Shown: piece by piece, positions 11,136 through 21,643 of the stretch
Numbering within the stretch: position 1 is the first letter of the stretch
Layout: each line of letters opens with the position of its first letter
Assembly: GCF_000149955.1 (NCBI RefSeq)
Contig: NC_030986.1
Coordinates: 4,277,333-4,341,332 of the forward strand
Source of the DNA: Fusarium oxysporum f. sp. lycopersici 4287
Taxonomy: Eukaryota > Ascomycota > Sordariomycetes > Hypocreales > Nectriaceae
Direction of reading: 5' to 3'
Length of the DNA stretch: 64,000 nucleotides
Notes under the pieces: generated by a model
The model's database searches: none
What the model saw: only the letters and a program-made list of their open reading frames with translations
Told to the model about the DNA's origin: nothing
Position numbers and translations under genes: made by a program

Positions 11136-14100
11136 TCTGAATACTGATGTTTCGTAAAGCTTTTAATGGGTTTTTGTTGCCGCAGTTTGCGAGTTGGTCG
11201 TTGTTTTTCTTGTGTTGAAATAAAATTGAAATGATATTTCGAAAGGAGAGTTGACGAGGAGTGAACTTCGGGGAGAATGAATGTGTCGCGTTTTATGCAC
11301 CAAGGAGCGGAAGAGAGTCAAAGCCCGTCACTATGGAATTTCGCAGATGATGTTGTTATTGTTGATGAAAAGGGAACAATTGTTGTGTGCGAGCGAACAG
11401 TGAATAGGGCTTTGTGTGGTGTTAACTGGTTGACAGCTGGCGAACACTGGCAGAGTGTGAGTGGCCTTGGATGACAGGCAACGAGCGGTGACTGAACACT
11501 GACCAATAACGAACACTTCAAGCTGTCAATGAAGGAGCCTTAAACCTCTGCAATCAATGATGATTGTGGTCTGTCTGACTTTGGTTGTAGTGTATGTTGT
11601 TGAAAGACTGAGCGAGCGCCGGCGCAGGTAAAGTGTTGATGATTTGGTCAGTCCTGCTGAACCTCAAGTGAAAGAGGGGAACACAAGGAAAGAAACAAAA
11701 GTATTTGTTCAATGAAAAAGAGAAGAGAGAAGAAGAAGAAGAAGGAGAAGAAGAGAGAGGTGACAAAGGAAAAAAAGAGAGAGGTTGTATACCGCTTGCT
11801 CTAGTTCAGCATCTTGGTGTTCGTGAATCACGAACAACAAAACAGGTGATGCGTGTCAATTGTGATCCGAGAGCGCAGGAGCTTATCGTCAGAGGCTCTG
11901 ACAACCAAGAGATCACGACAGCGAACGGATTGTATAGCTTGGATCGGATGGGAGGACGAGTGGTAATGAAGAGATTGCACGAGATAGGGACAATCAAGAA
12001 CACAAGCAAGTGGGGGGTGTTTCGTAGAACTCAAGTGAGGGAGACAGACACAAGTAATGCACGGCAATCAAGCAGAGATGACAAGCAGGCACCCGAAGGA
12101 CGAAACACTTTGTTCTTTTAGTCTGGAGAGAAACATGAGATCTGGGACGGGGGATGTGAGGCATTGTATATCCCCTGGTAATCCCAGGACCTATCGTTAG
12201 GCAGCATATTGCGGTCCAGGAAACTGGCCTCGTACAGATGGAGTCGAAACGCAGACGGGAAGAAGAGAAAGATGCAGGCATGCAAGGCACGATCAGGACA
12301 GGACAGGACAGGGGAGAAAGACGAGGCGCGGCTAAGAGCATGTCATTGTTGAGATGGCGCGGAGCTTGGCGTAGCATCAGCTAGTTCATCTCATCGTATC
12401 GCGCATATCTGATCGCGGCAGCTCATACATGGGCATAATACAGCCACTATGGCGCGTTTAGACTGAGAAGTGGGCATAGAAACAAGAGCACCAAGATCAT
12501 GTTCGTCGCAGCGTCGTCTGGGGAAGCGCTCAAGGGGGCACAGACTTGTCCCAAGAACCACTCAATAGAACATGATCCCTATAGCTCAGGGCAAGGGTAA
12601 GGATCCCAGGTTGAGAATAGATGTTTCCCACGAAAGAGAAACGTTTCGAAACTGGGATCTTGATAGCCGCCTGGATGGTCAAAGAGCATCATGTCAATAG
12701 CTCAGGCAACGCGTCTGGGTCGAGACTCACAGCCCAGCGGTGGTTGGCTATCCACAGAGACGGGACAGTCAATTCAAAGCGAAAACAAGGATATAGTAGG
12801 TCTGGAATCCTCAAAATAATGCTTGCAATAAACTATTACCAGGATTATCAAGATAGAACAAGAGAAGAAAAAAATAGTATGAAACGTCTAGATGCGAAAC
12901 CAATCGGTTGGATGTCGTTGCTCGGTTGGCGCCCACACAACGCGGGCGTTTAAGGAAATTAACTGGCGACGGTTGCAAGCGCGGCTGTACCTTTTTTAGC
13001 GGCCAGGGACCAATTGGCTGTGGCTTGTGCTCTAGATATGATCGATACAGGGATTTGCGACAGGGGCTGGTTCGCTGTAAATTTAGCAGAGGAGAGCAGT
13101 AAAAAAAAAAATAAATAAATAAATAAATAAATAAAAAAAAAAAAGAAAAAAGAAAAAGAACGGCGGGGGTATTCTGGTCTCAGAATTGCGTGGACTGACC
13201 AGTCACCTGAGGCCTACCGTTGTGGCCAGTACCGCTTTGTCGCTTAAGTGAGGTAGGTGTTCAGTGTGGTCTTGGAGCAAGGCTACGGTGAGAGTGGCTT
13301 ACCATCCTGTTGAAGATCTATTTTAGACGCCTCTGTTGGTTATGGCTATTATCTTTCACATTCATCTTTATGAAACCGTCATGTCCTCTTTTCTTCTTCT
13401 TTTACTTTCTCAATCTCTCTCATTTCTTTACTGGATAGTAGTCGTCATCGTCCCACAAGGTCATCTCTACGGTCGCTGTAAAATTATCGCTGCATTGACG
13501 ACCTTGTTTGATCAAGCGCCCGACTCAACTCCACCAGAATAAGATGACGAGGCCAGCAAATATCTTGGAAATCTCGTGTTGAACCTTGACGAGGTCGCTC
13601 AACTTGTGACCGTAAATTTTTCTATCGAATGGTATTTTTGTTATGAGCTGTTTCCTCTTCTTTTTCCTTCTTAATTACATGCTGTTCCTTGACTCATCTC
13701 CTCTGCTGAACCCTCAAATGCAGTCTCGTAGTACACAACCATACATACCAGCAAACATCAAAAGAATTCTATATTGCTCATTTCATTTAACTAGGGACTG
13801 CTTCAGTAACCGGTAATCTCCTCCTTAACATATCTCAGCTGTTCAAGGCACATTCACTCCTTAAGTGCGTCCCTTCAATATCTAACCCTCAACTCGATTC
13901 AATATCAACGCCAAATAACACATCGTCAACTCCTTCAAATAAATATCGAATTCTTCTGCACTAACAGTAACAAAACTCCTTCACTCCTCAGAAACTCCAT
14001 AAATCTATCGTCTGAATATTCAATACCTCCGCACCCCCTCAAACTCACTCATCCCTCATCCACGCCCCTCCCTTGACATATTCTCCTCACACGCCCTCTC

Positions 14101-15073
14101 TGTTCATTCAGTCTTTTGACGTCTTTTTGAGAGGACAACTTACGTCAAAGGCCTAATTATAAATGCTAAGTACTAAAAACCTCATCTTCAGACGATACAT
14201 CATGATTACAGTGTCAAACTCACGACTTCCGCGTTTCAACAACTCACGTGCCTGTGGGTGTGACTATTTCGTTCCATCTCCATTCTTCAATGGCTTCTCT
14301 CAATGTCTCACTTCCCCATCCTTTCTCACCCTCCATGTTTCTCTCTCTTACTCCTTTCAGGTTCTCCAAGTTTAGCTTCCGCAATTATTGCTTTTTCGAC
14401 GTACATGGCGTGCACCGACTATTTGGGTCCTTTTTGACTCCTTCAGATTACCTATAGTCCACCTACGTAAAGGGAACGAAAAAAACCGTTGTTTCACACC
14501 CTCGGAAGCTTTATTCCATAACTCAATCTTGAGTAGATCGAGATGAAGAAACGCTAAATTCCATCTTCGCCATCTAAACCCTCACGGCGCAGATCCTCCT
14601 GGTGCCTGCATTCGTTGTGAATGTCGTCACTGTCCCTTACCTTAGTCTCTGTTGGTGATGTAGTGATCGACCGACGAACCTGTCACTCCAAACTCTCTTT
14701 TAACCTTTTGATGAGCTGAAATCTGAGACGTCATGAGGAATTTCACTGAAACTGATAATCATTTCCATACGCGGACACTGAATAACCACTTCCATAAAAA
14801 AAGACATCATAGTGAAGGCGAAAGGTGACGAGTTGTATGACCTAATTAATTTGATTCTGAAATCTGCCATGAACTACCAAATGATATGCTTGTCGTATCT
14901 ATAACGAACTTGGTATTACTGTAATCTCATAACCCAACAACTCCGAAAGATATCCTGAACGCCACCCAGATTACCATACCGTACCAAACCAACCCAAACC
15001 AAACCCGTAACATTACATGACTATTGTGACATTAAACGCGTAAATGCATGATCCATCTCATCAGTGATCTCGT
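11136..15073. other. Non-coding region between the secreted protein gene and abaA
   Basis: About 3.9 kb. The first part is the promoter and 5' leader of the gene ending at 11135; purine-rich GA/GAA tracts near 11700-11790 would be pyrimidine-rich on its transcribed strand. The stretch 13350-15040 is CT-rich on the plus strand and lies downstream of abaA, so some of it may be abaA 3' UTR. ORFs here show no family resemblance. Confidence 0.55.
13100..13160. repeat. A-rich AAAT microsatellite
   Basis: A poly-A tract passes into seven or so AAAT units and back into A-rich sequence. Simple repeat in a non-coding region. Confidence 0.9.
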
Positions 15074-17554
15074 TCACCATCCTCCTGCCGCTGCCATTGT
15101 GACTGGCACATGGCTATCAATAGCATCTCCTCGTCTTCGCTTCATTGGTCTGGGGCTGCCATCACGATCAGCTCCAGCCATAGCCCATTGTGATTGTGTC
15201 CATAGAGCTGTCTGGTCACCGCTGGCCTCGGGCTTGTGGTGTGATCCCCATTCTGATCCACCAGTGCTGGCAGACCATCCGTCCAACGCCGGCATATCCC
15301 AGCCTTGTAGGCTATCTGGGTTATCGTAACCAAGTGAACTAGACAGATCCAATCCTGATGTGGTTGTTGGGCTCTGGAAAGGGTTCACAGTGGAGATCAC
15401 AGGCTTGAGATCTGCCAGTGTTGTTTGCGCATCGTAGTATCCCGCCGTCTGGCTGTGTCCGTGTCCAGCAACCGGATGGCTATCATTTGCTGTGCTGCAT
15501 GTTGAGGGCATGAAACCAACGCCTGTGCTTGGAGGCATACCATGATCAAAGCTGGTCGGGTACGACGGTTGTAAGCCTGCTGTTGGTGGAGGTGTAGCGA
15601 GACCTCCAGAAAAGGACTCGAACAGTGTAAGTCCACCATTGTTTGTTGCGGGAACAGTTGGTACTTGAGCCAGGCTCACGCTGGGATCCCATGCAGAGCT
15701 AAAAGTCTCGTTCATCGCTGCTGTCATGTGCTGGTTGATTGAAGGTGTAGGCGACATGATGGCATCTCGCGACATAGAGGTAGAAGGATAAACGAGGGCC
15801 TTTTGCTGGTGGTAGCGAGACATGGGATCGTTGACTGTCAACCAACGCCACGAAGTACCAGCCGGCTTGAATACGGGGTTGTACTTGTACCATTGGTTGG
15901 TTGTGTTGAATCGCCAAAAGACAATGCCCTGGCGAACCCATCGGTTGGAGTCGGGAGCACACGACCAAAGTTCTTGGTACATGGCAACCTTGCAGATGAG
16001 GTCGCTTCCAGTCAGGTCACGACGAGCCCAAGAAGCGGCATCGCCGTCGTCCTCAGAGCGCTTGCGCTTACTGCCAGAGCGGTCGAGATCGTGCTTCTTG
16101 CGGTCATCTCCCTTGCTGCGCTTGTCCTTCTGGCGCTGATGCTCAACATCAGGATACTGAACAGCCATGCTGAGAATGCTAGCCCACTCCACGGCGGGGA
16201 AGGGAACATGGATATCCTGACGAGGGCGCGAGTGACAGTCACAGTCGGCCTTGGAGTCGCTGCAGCCCCGGCGGTGAATGCCGGTCTCATTGGTGTAAAC
16301 ACCCTGCTTCTTGTCATCACCGTGAAGCTCAGATGGGCGAGTGAGACGTGTAACACACTTCCATCGGTGGTTCTGGAGGTTGGGGTTTGTGATGGCAACC
16401 TCGACAAAGCCAGTGAGCTCAGAACCTGAAGGGAAGCGAGCATGCTCATGCAACTCAAGAGTGGCGCACATCTCGAGAAGCAAGCACTCCTCATCTCGAG
16501 TGGGGAGATCCAGAGTCTCATAGATCTCGGGCGCATCCTTCTGCCATCGGCGAGTTACCGTCTTGACACAGGCAGAAGTGGTTCGATCCAAAGAGCGGGT
16601 GTACTCATGGAGTAGCACATCCTTTCCAAGTACACTGGGGCTGTCATCGCAGTTGTTGTACTTGTTCAGGTGGGGGAAGGACTCTGCGTCCAGAGCGTTG
16701 TCCTGAGCGTCATACGCGATCTCATCCTTGAACTTGACCTCAGAAGAGGAGACATAAATCTCTGCTGTCTTGGGGCGGACTGAGATAAGAGACTGGAGAG
16801 CAAGAAGTTGTGAGAAGTACTCGTAGTTGGGCTTCACATCTGGCACTCGGCCTTCAGCGAGAGCAGTCAGGACAGGGTTAGACTTGAAGGATTCTTGCTC
16901 CTCCTCGTCATAGTAGTCCTCAGAGTTTGTGGAGCCAGGCTCCTTCTTCTCTTCAGCAGGGAAGAGGAAGTGGACTAGTGAAGTTAGTAAGAGATTTATA
17001 TGAGGCACACGGCAGTGACTTACAGCATCGCAAGTCCTCGAAGAACTTCTTGACCACTTGCATATGACTTGAGACCTGCTTGCGTCCCATTTGCTCAATG
17101 CTATCGTTACTGTTGTCGATTCGGAAAATCTCTTTGCTGCCAAGAATAGCAACGCAGATTGTGAAGATGTACTCGCTGATGAGCATGTTTCGGCCATGGA
17201 GCTTGCCACCCATAGAGAACTTGCGGCGGCCCATGTGAGGCATGAGGAGAACAGCTGAGTCTCATTAGTATAGGTCCAAGCCAAGAGCAATGCGAGGGTA
17301 TTCTTACAGTCAACAAAAGCATCCTCAAGCTCTGGTCTTCTCCAAACACCACCCTTATCCTTCTGGGTGTCTTTGTGTGCTTGTCGGTTGCGGTACTGGC
17401 GGAAGGCAGGCCAGAAGTATAGAGGGTTGACACCATTTCTGGGTCTTCTTTGGTATCGAGGTTGGTTCCTAGGTGTAGGTACGCGGTACAGGCACTCGAA
17501 TGATTGTGAGGGGATCATGGGAGCTGGGAGGCTGACTGGTACCGAAGGCGTGGA
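15074..17554 (-). CDS. abaA: TEA/ATTS-domain conidiation regulator AbaA (5' end probably in the gap)
   Basis: CDS is join(<17554..17308, 17254..17024, 16974..15074) on the minus strand. The first visible Met codon is at 17516-17518, giving 780 aa, but the frame stays open to the gap edge at 17554, so the real start may be in the missing sequence. Splicing two introns (53 and 49 nt, the first with branch TACTAAT) assembles a complete TEA domain at residues about 58-150: VWRRPELEDAF, then SVLLMPHMGRRKFSM, ISEYIFTIC, and GRKQVSSHMQVVKKFFEDL, which is the DNA-recognition helix. Basic clusters (KRKRSEDD, PMKRRRGD) are candidate nuclear signals. The Q/S/P-rich C-terminus could be an activation region. 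By family, AbaA acts in the central conidiation pathway (with BrlA and WetA in Aspergillus) and controls phialide differentiation in Fusarium. Confidence 0.93.
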   Translation of the reverse strand, partial: STPSVPVSLPAPMIPSQSFECLYRVPTPRNQPRYQRRPRNGVNPLYFWPAFRQYRNRQAHKDTQKDKGGVWRRPELEDAFVDCKNTLALLLAWTYTNETQLFSSCLTWAAASSLWVASSMAETCSSASTSSQSALLFLAAKRFSESTTVTIALSKWDASRSQVICKWSRSSSRTCDAVSHCRVPHINLLLTSLVHFLFPAEEKKEPGSTNSEDYYDEEEQESFKSNPVLTALAEGRVPDVKPNYEYFSQLLALQSLISVRPKTAEIYVSSSEVKFKDEIAYDAQDNALDAESFPHLNKYNNCDDSPSVLGKDVLLHEYTRSLDRTTSACVKTVTRRWQKDAPEIYETLDLPTRDEECLLLEMCATLELHEHARFPSGSELTGFVEVAITNPNLQNHRWKCVTRLTRPSELHGDDKKQGVYTNETGIHRRGCSDSKADCDCHSRPRQDIHVPFPAVEWASILSMAVQYPDVEHQRQKDKRSKGDDRKKHDLDRSGSKRKRSEDDGDAASWARRDLTGSDLICKVAMYQELWSCAPDSNRWVRQGIVFWRFNTTNQWYKYNPVFKPAGTSWRWLTVNDPMSRYHQQKALVYPSTSMSRDAIMSPTPSINQHMTAAMNETFSSAWDPSVSLAQVPTVPATNNGGLTLFESFSGGLATPPPTAGLQPSYPTSFDHGMPPSTGVGFMPSTCSTANDSHPVAGHGHSQTAGYYDAQTTLADLKPVISTVNPFQSPTTTSGLDLSSSLGYDNPDSLQGWDMPALDGWSASTGGSEWGSHHKPEASGDQTALWTQSQWAMAGADRDGSPRPMKRRRGDAIDSHVPVTMAAAGGW

Positions 17555-18432
17555 NNNNNNNNNNNNNNNNNNNNNNNNNNNNNNNNNNNNNNNNNNNNNN
17601 NNNNNNNNNNNNNNNNNNNNNNNNNNNNNNNNNNNNNNNNNNNNNNNNNNNNNNNNNNNNNNNNNNNNNNNNNNNNNNNNNNNNNNNNNNNNNNNNNNNN
17701 NNNNNNNNNNNNNNNNNNNNNNNNNNNNNNNNNNNNNNNNNNNNNNNNNNNNNNNNNNNNNNNNNNNNNNNNNNNNNNNNNNNNNNNNNNNNNNNNNNNN
17801 NNNNNNNNNNNNNNNNNNNNNNNNNNNNNNNNNNNNNNNNNNNNNNNNNNNNNNNNNNNNNNNNNNNNNNNNNNNNNNNNNNNNNNNNNNNNNNNNNNNN
17901 NNNNNNNNNNNNNNNNNNNNNNNNNNNNNNNNNNNNNNNNNNNNNNNNNNNNNNNNNNNNNNNNNNNNNNNNNNNNNNNNNNNNNNNNNNNNNNNNNNNN
18001 NNNNNNNNNNNNNNNNNNNNNNNNNNNNNNNNNNNNNNNNNNNNNNNNNNNNNNNNNNNNNNNNNNNNNNNNNNNNNNNNNNNNNNNNNNNNNNNNNNNN
18101 NNNNNNNNNNNNNNNNNNNNNNNNNNNNNNNNNNNNNNNNNNNNNNNNNNNNNNNNNNNNNNNNNNNNNNNNNNNNNNNNNNNNNNNNNNNNNNNNNNNN
18201 NNNNNNNNNNNNNNNNNNNNNNNNNNNNNNNNNNNNNNNNNNNNNNNNNNNNNNNNNNNNNNNNNNNNNNNNNNNNNNNNNNNNNNNNNNNNNNNNNNNN
18301 NNNNNNNNNNNNNNNNNNNNNNNNNNNNNNNNNNNNNNNNNNNNNNNNNNNNNNNNNNNNNNNNNNNNNNNNNNNNNNNNNNNNNNNNNNNNNNNNNNNN
18401 NNNNNNNNNNNNNNNNNNNNNNNNNNNNNNNN
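17555..18432. other. Assembly gap (878 N)
   Basis: A sized gap. It removes the abaA promoter and probably its first codons, and also the upstream part of the chitinase-like fragment on the other side. Confidence 0.98.
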
Positions 18433-18628
18433 TTTTATGCTTACTGTTGCTACATCAGCCGGTCCAGCAAACTATAAAGTCATGGATTTGAAAGGAATGA
18501 ACCCATGGATTGACGCTTGGCACCTCATGGCGTACGACTATGCTGGCTCCTGGGATACTACCCGTCAACTCAGGGCATCGAATTCTTCTGTCCAGATCGT
18601 AGCCACTCCGAATAAGCGTTGCGAGTAA
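18433..18628 (+). pseudogene. GH18 (class V) chitinase fragment, probably a relic
   Basis: The frame leaving the gap encodes LTVATSAGPANYKV, DLKGMNPWIDAWH and LMAYDYAGSWDTT, the substrate-binding core of a family 18 chitinase: the MxYDxxG-type motif after the catalytic strand. Homology stops after SWDTT; family members continue with a GHQAN-type segment and well over 100 more residues, but here the frame ends at a TAA (18626-18628), and the MRD1 stop codon is only 186 bases further. No other frame continues it convincingly. The catalytic DxxDxDxE segment, if present, is inside the gap. I infer a truncated or decayed gene; frame errors at the gap edge are the alternative. Confidence 0.7.
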
Positions 18629-18747
18629 TGCATGCTATCCGCTCTACAGCGACCAATCGACCCTTGCCAAGGGAGAACGGCGCATAGCTCATTGAGAGCG
18701 AGATCAGCCGTGCAGGCACAGGAACAGGAACCCTCAGCCTTGTCACA

Positions 18748-18770
18748 ACTCTCTCTCTCTCTCTCTCTCC
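18748..18770. repeat. CT dinucleotide repeat
   Basis: About ten CT units between the chitinase fragment and the 3' end of MRD1. Confidence 0.85.
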
Positions 18771-18813
18771 CGTGGAAAGGCAATAGTATCTCTGTAGTTT
18801 ACTATTCCATACT

Positions 18814-21643
18814 TCACATATCCATCTCATCATTTTCATTGCCAATATTGACCCTACTCCTGCCCTTGCCAGTCAACTGCTGAAGGGCCACCTTGTTCAC
18901 CTGTCCTCCAACCTTCTTCTGCATCTTTGCGATCTCCTCCTCAGCATCGACTGCCTCTGCCTCCGCAAAGTCCAAGACAAGCTTGCGACCAAGCAAGTGG
19001 GTGTCCCTCAACGCATTTAGTGCGTTCTCGGCTTCGCGGGGAGTGACAAAGTCGGCAAAAGCAAAACCCCGAGGGGTATAGTCAGCCTTCTTGGGTAGGC
19101 GTACCGATCTAAGTTGACCATAGGTTCCAAACAGTGACCTGATGTCCTTCTTGGTCGCCTGGAAAGGCACGTTCTTGATGATGATCTTGGTGCGCTGCCC
19201 TGCAGCCTTCTTAGCCTTGTCTTCCCGACGTCTCTCCTCGGCTGCGTCATGGCCCTTGTGTGATGCCTTAACAGCCAGGGCATGATCGTCAAGTACATGA
19301 CCATCCATGACTTTGAGTGCAGCCTGGGCTTGGCTCCTTGTGCGGAACTCCACAAAACCGAATCCCATGCTAAGTGTCTGCCCTGGTTTCTTCGGGTCCA
19401 TTTTAGTCTTAACTCTGGCAGAGACGAATCCGTCGAGGGACTGAAAAGCTTCAGCAAGCCGAGATGTGGAAGTCGAAAAGTTTAAATTTCGCACAAACAG
19501 AGAGGTGGTTTCCAAATCCTCCTCCGGCTTATCACCGCGTGACAGCAAGTCATCCACACTAAGATTTTGGACCGTCGGAGCCGGACGATCTTTTAGTGAC
19601 ACGGCTTGATCCAGTTGGTCGCCGCCTCTGAAGATGTCACTTGGCGCTTTTTCCAAAAAGAGCACACTATCTCCAATCCGGCGATATGCCAGCTTCCCAA
19701 AAGCGGATTTGGCGTAATTGGGCTGCGAGAACTGGACAATGGCGATTGTCCCGCTCGGGGGCATCAAAACTCTCAGCACGGGCCCAGACTCCTCGAAGAG
19801 CTTACGGAGCTCGTCGATCGTCGTCCCGTAGGGAAAGTTTTTCACCAAGATGGCCGTATCACCCCGCTTCTTTGACTTGAAAGCTTCGAGGTCCACTCCA
19901 TTAGCGGTGAAATATGCTTTGGTCTCTTGAATGACGCTCGTCTCCGCGATGGCCTGCTTGATGGCAGCATCGGCCGAGGTAGGGTCAAGAAGTTCTGATT
20001 TTGAAACACCAAGACGGTCGGCGACCGACGCGTTGACGGCGTCCTGGCTCATATACAACGCATTCCAGTTAAACGTAGTAGCAGCTGCCTCTTGTTTCTT
20101 CCGAATCATGTTTTGTTTCTTGAGGGGGAGTTTGGAAATTGCAAACTCATCCAGACCCGTGTCTCTCTTTGCACTCGCAGGAATGATGTGAAGAATACGC
20201 CCCTGAAACGTCGCCCCGTCCATGGCTTGGAATGCTTCAACAGCTCCCGACGGGTCAGTAAACAACACCAGGGCGAACCCCTTACTGGTACCTGAATTGC
20301 TGACCGGTAGATGAACCTAGTATTTCAACATCTATTAGTTGATATTCAGACTAGTAAAATCCTCAAAAAAATGTAGTAAGATTGGCAACAATTCAGTCAA
20401 TCGAAGCATCTACTAAAATATTCGCTCAAGTTCTCATCAAATACCGAAGTATAAGCTGTCCCTATCTGAGCTTCATCACGTCGCCTTTGTTTTGTAAATA
20501 AATAAAAGAAAATCATTTGAAACATACCTCTTCAATGGTTCCGAACCGCTCAAAGGTCTCCCGGAGATCCTCCTGGGTGGCGCTGTAGGGCAGGTTTCGG
20601 ACAAAAAGTCTTGATGTTCGGCGGATCGCCTCAAGTGAGTCGTCCTTTGCCGGCTCACCCCCCGATGCCTCCATCGTGGTCTCATTCATCGCCACGTCAG
20701 CTGTAGCTGGCGGGTCAACAGAAGTGAGTTCCATAGCTTCGCCTCCCTCTGCATGATCGGTCTCAGTTGTTGATGGCCCTTGCGCAGGAGTTCGTTCCAA
20801 GTCATCGGGATCAACAAGGTCCAGCAGTCTGTTTGTTCGTGAACGAAGCCAATCGTCATCCTCTGCGACTACTTCCTGCTGTTCCAGATTTGATTTTGCA
20901 GCTGCTTCTTGAGGCTCCACAGGTTCGTCGCCTGCAGGAGTTTCCGCCTGTACATCAGAGACCACCCTTGCTTCTTTCAGCTGCGATGGCAAAGATTGGG
21001 AGACCAGCGGGTTTTCTGGTGCTTCGATCCTGCGCTGCTTCTCCCTTCGAGTCGGGATCTGCTCGTACTCATCATCGCTCTCCTCTTCAGGAACAGCGGT
21101 GGCAGCAACAGCAGCAACGCCGTCGCCGATACCACCGCGGACACCATCATCGAGCGCGCCCTCTCTGCCTTCCTTCATTACGTGAAGGAACTCGCGTAGC
21201 TTCGGGTCCGCCGGCTGGGGCTCATCTCGCTTGCGCTTTCTCAAGCTCGAGTCTGACTCCCTTTCAGCGGGCTGCTCATTGCCCTTGATTGTTGTGGATG
21301 GTGTTGATGCAGCTTTGGAATGCCAGGCGCTCTGGCCTTTGGTGAGGGCGGGGTCTGAGATCTAGCATTCCATCAGTATGAGAAGTCAAGACATTTAGAG
21401 GAGTCAACTCACGGGTCGCGCAGTCTCGACGGCGATCTTGGACATGCGAATGTAAGACCTGTTGAAGTACTTGACTGCCTTTGAGGCATCTTCGGGTGTC
21501 TTGTAGCCCACATAGCCAATGCGTCGCTGGGGAATCAGCTTGACATCGGTAATCTCGCGACCTTGGGCGGAGAAGTGCTTCCGAAAGTCAGCCTCCGAGA
21601 TACTGGGTGGCAAACCCTTGATGAATATCCTCGATGAAGCCAT
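18814..21643 (-). CDS. MRD1: MRD1, multiple RNA-binding domain protein of the small-subunit processome
   Basis: CDS is join(21643..21413, 21361..20528, 20316..18814), 855 aa. It has five RRMs at roughly residues 4-77 (RIFIKGLPPS), 327-405 (RLFVRNLPYS), 506-580 (AILVKNFPYG), 630-710 (SLFVRNLNFS) and 738-815 (KIIIKNVPFQ), with a long acidic and basic linker after the first, as in yeast MRD1 (887 aa). The family binds the 35S pre-rRNA and U3-containing complexes in the nucleolus and is needed for cleavages that release 18S rRNA. Intron 1 (21362-21412) is a normal 51 nt. Intron 2 (20317-20527) is 211 nt, the longest found in this window, and carries a C/D snoRNA. Both introns are phase 0 and GT-AG. 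Confidence 0.96.
20384..20485 (-). ncRNA. snR64: Intronic C/D-box snoRNA, snR64-like (predicted guide for 25S rRNA Cm2337)
   Basis: Lies inside MRD1 intron 2 on the gene's own strand. Reading 5' to 3' on the minus strand: stem arm GGCGAC (20485-20480), C box GTGATGA (20479-20473), guide AGATAGGGACAG (20467-20456), degenerate D' box CTTA (20455-20452), C' box TTGATGA (20440-20434), D box CTGA (20396-20393), stem arm GTTGCC (20389-20384). The arms pair over six positions with one G-U. The guide is perfectly complementary to the conserved 25S rRNA segment CTGTCCCTATCT. The base five nucleotides upstream of D' faces the first C of the CCC, which by my count from known modified positions is yeast C2337, the site guided by snR64. 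The boxes, stem and pairing are seen; the modification is inferred. It would be released from the spliced intron. Confidence 0.9.

Noticed and set aside
10557..11147. 196-aa plus-strand ORF over the secreted protein gene
   Set aside because: Antisense shadow of the conserved minus-strand frame.
11556..11612. ATGATGA and CTGA spaced like a C/D snoRNA
   Set aside because: Flanks do not form a terminal stem and there is no guide with rRNA complementarity that I recognise.
15803..16429. 208-aa plus-strand ORF over abaA
   Set aside because: It is the antisense shadow of the abaA coding exon, with no family motif; the minus-strand frame is the conserved one.
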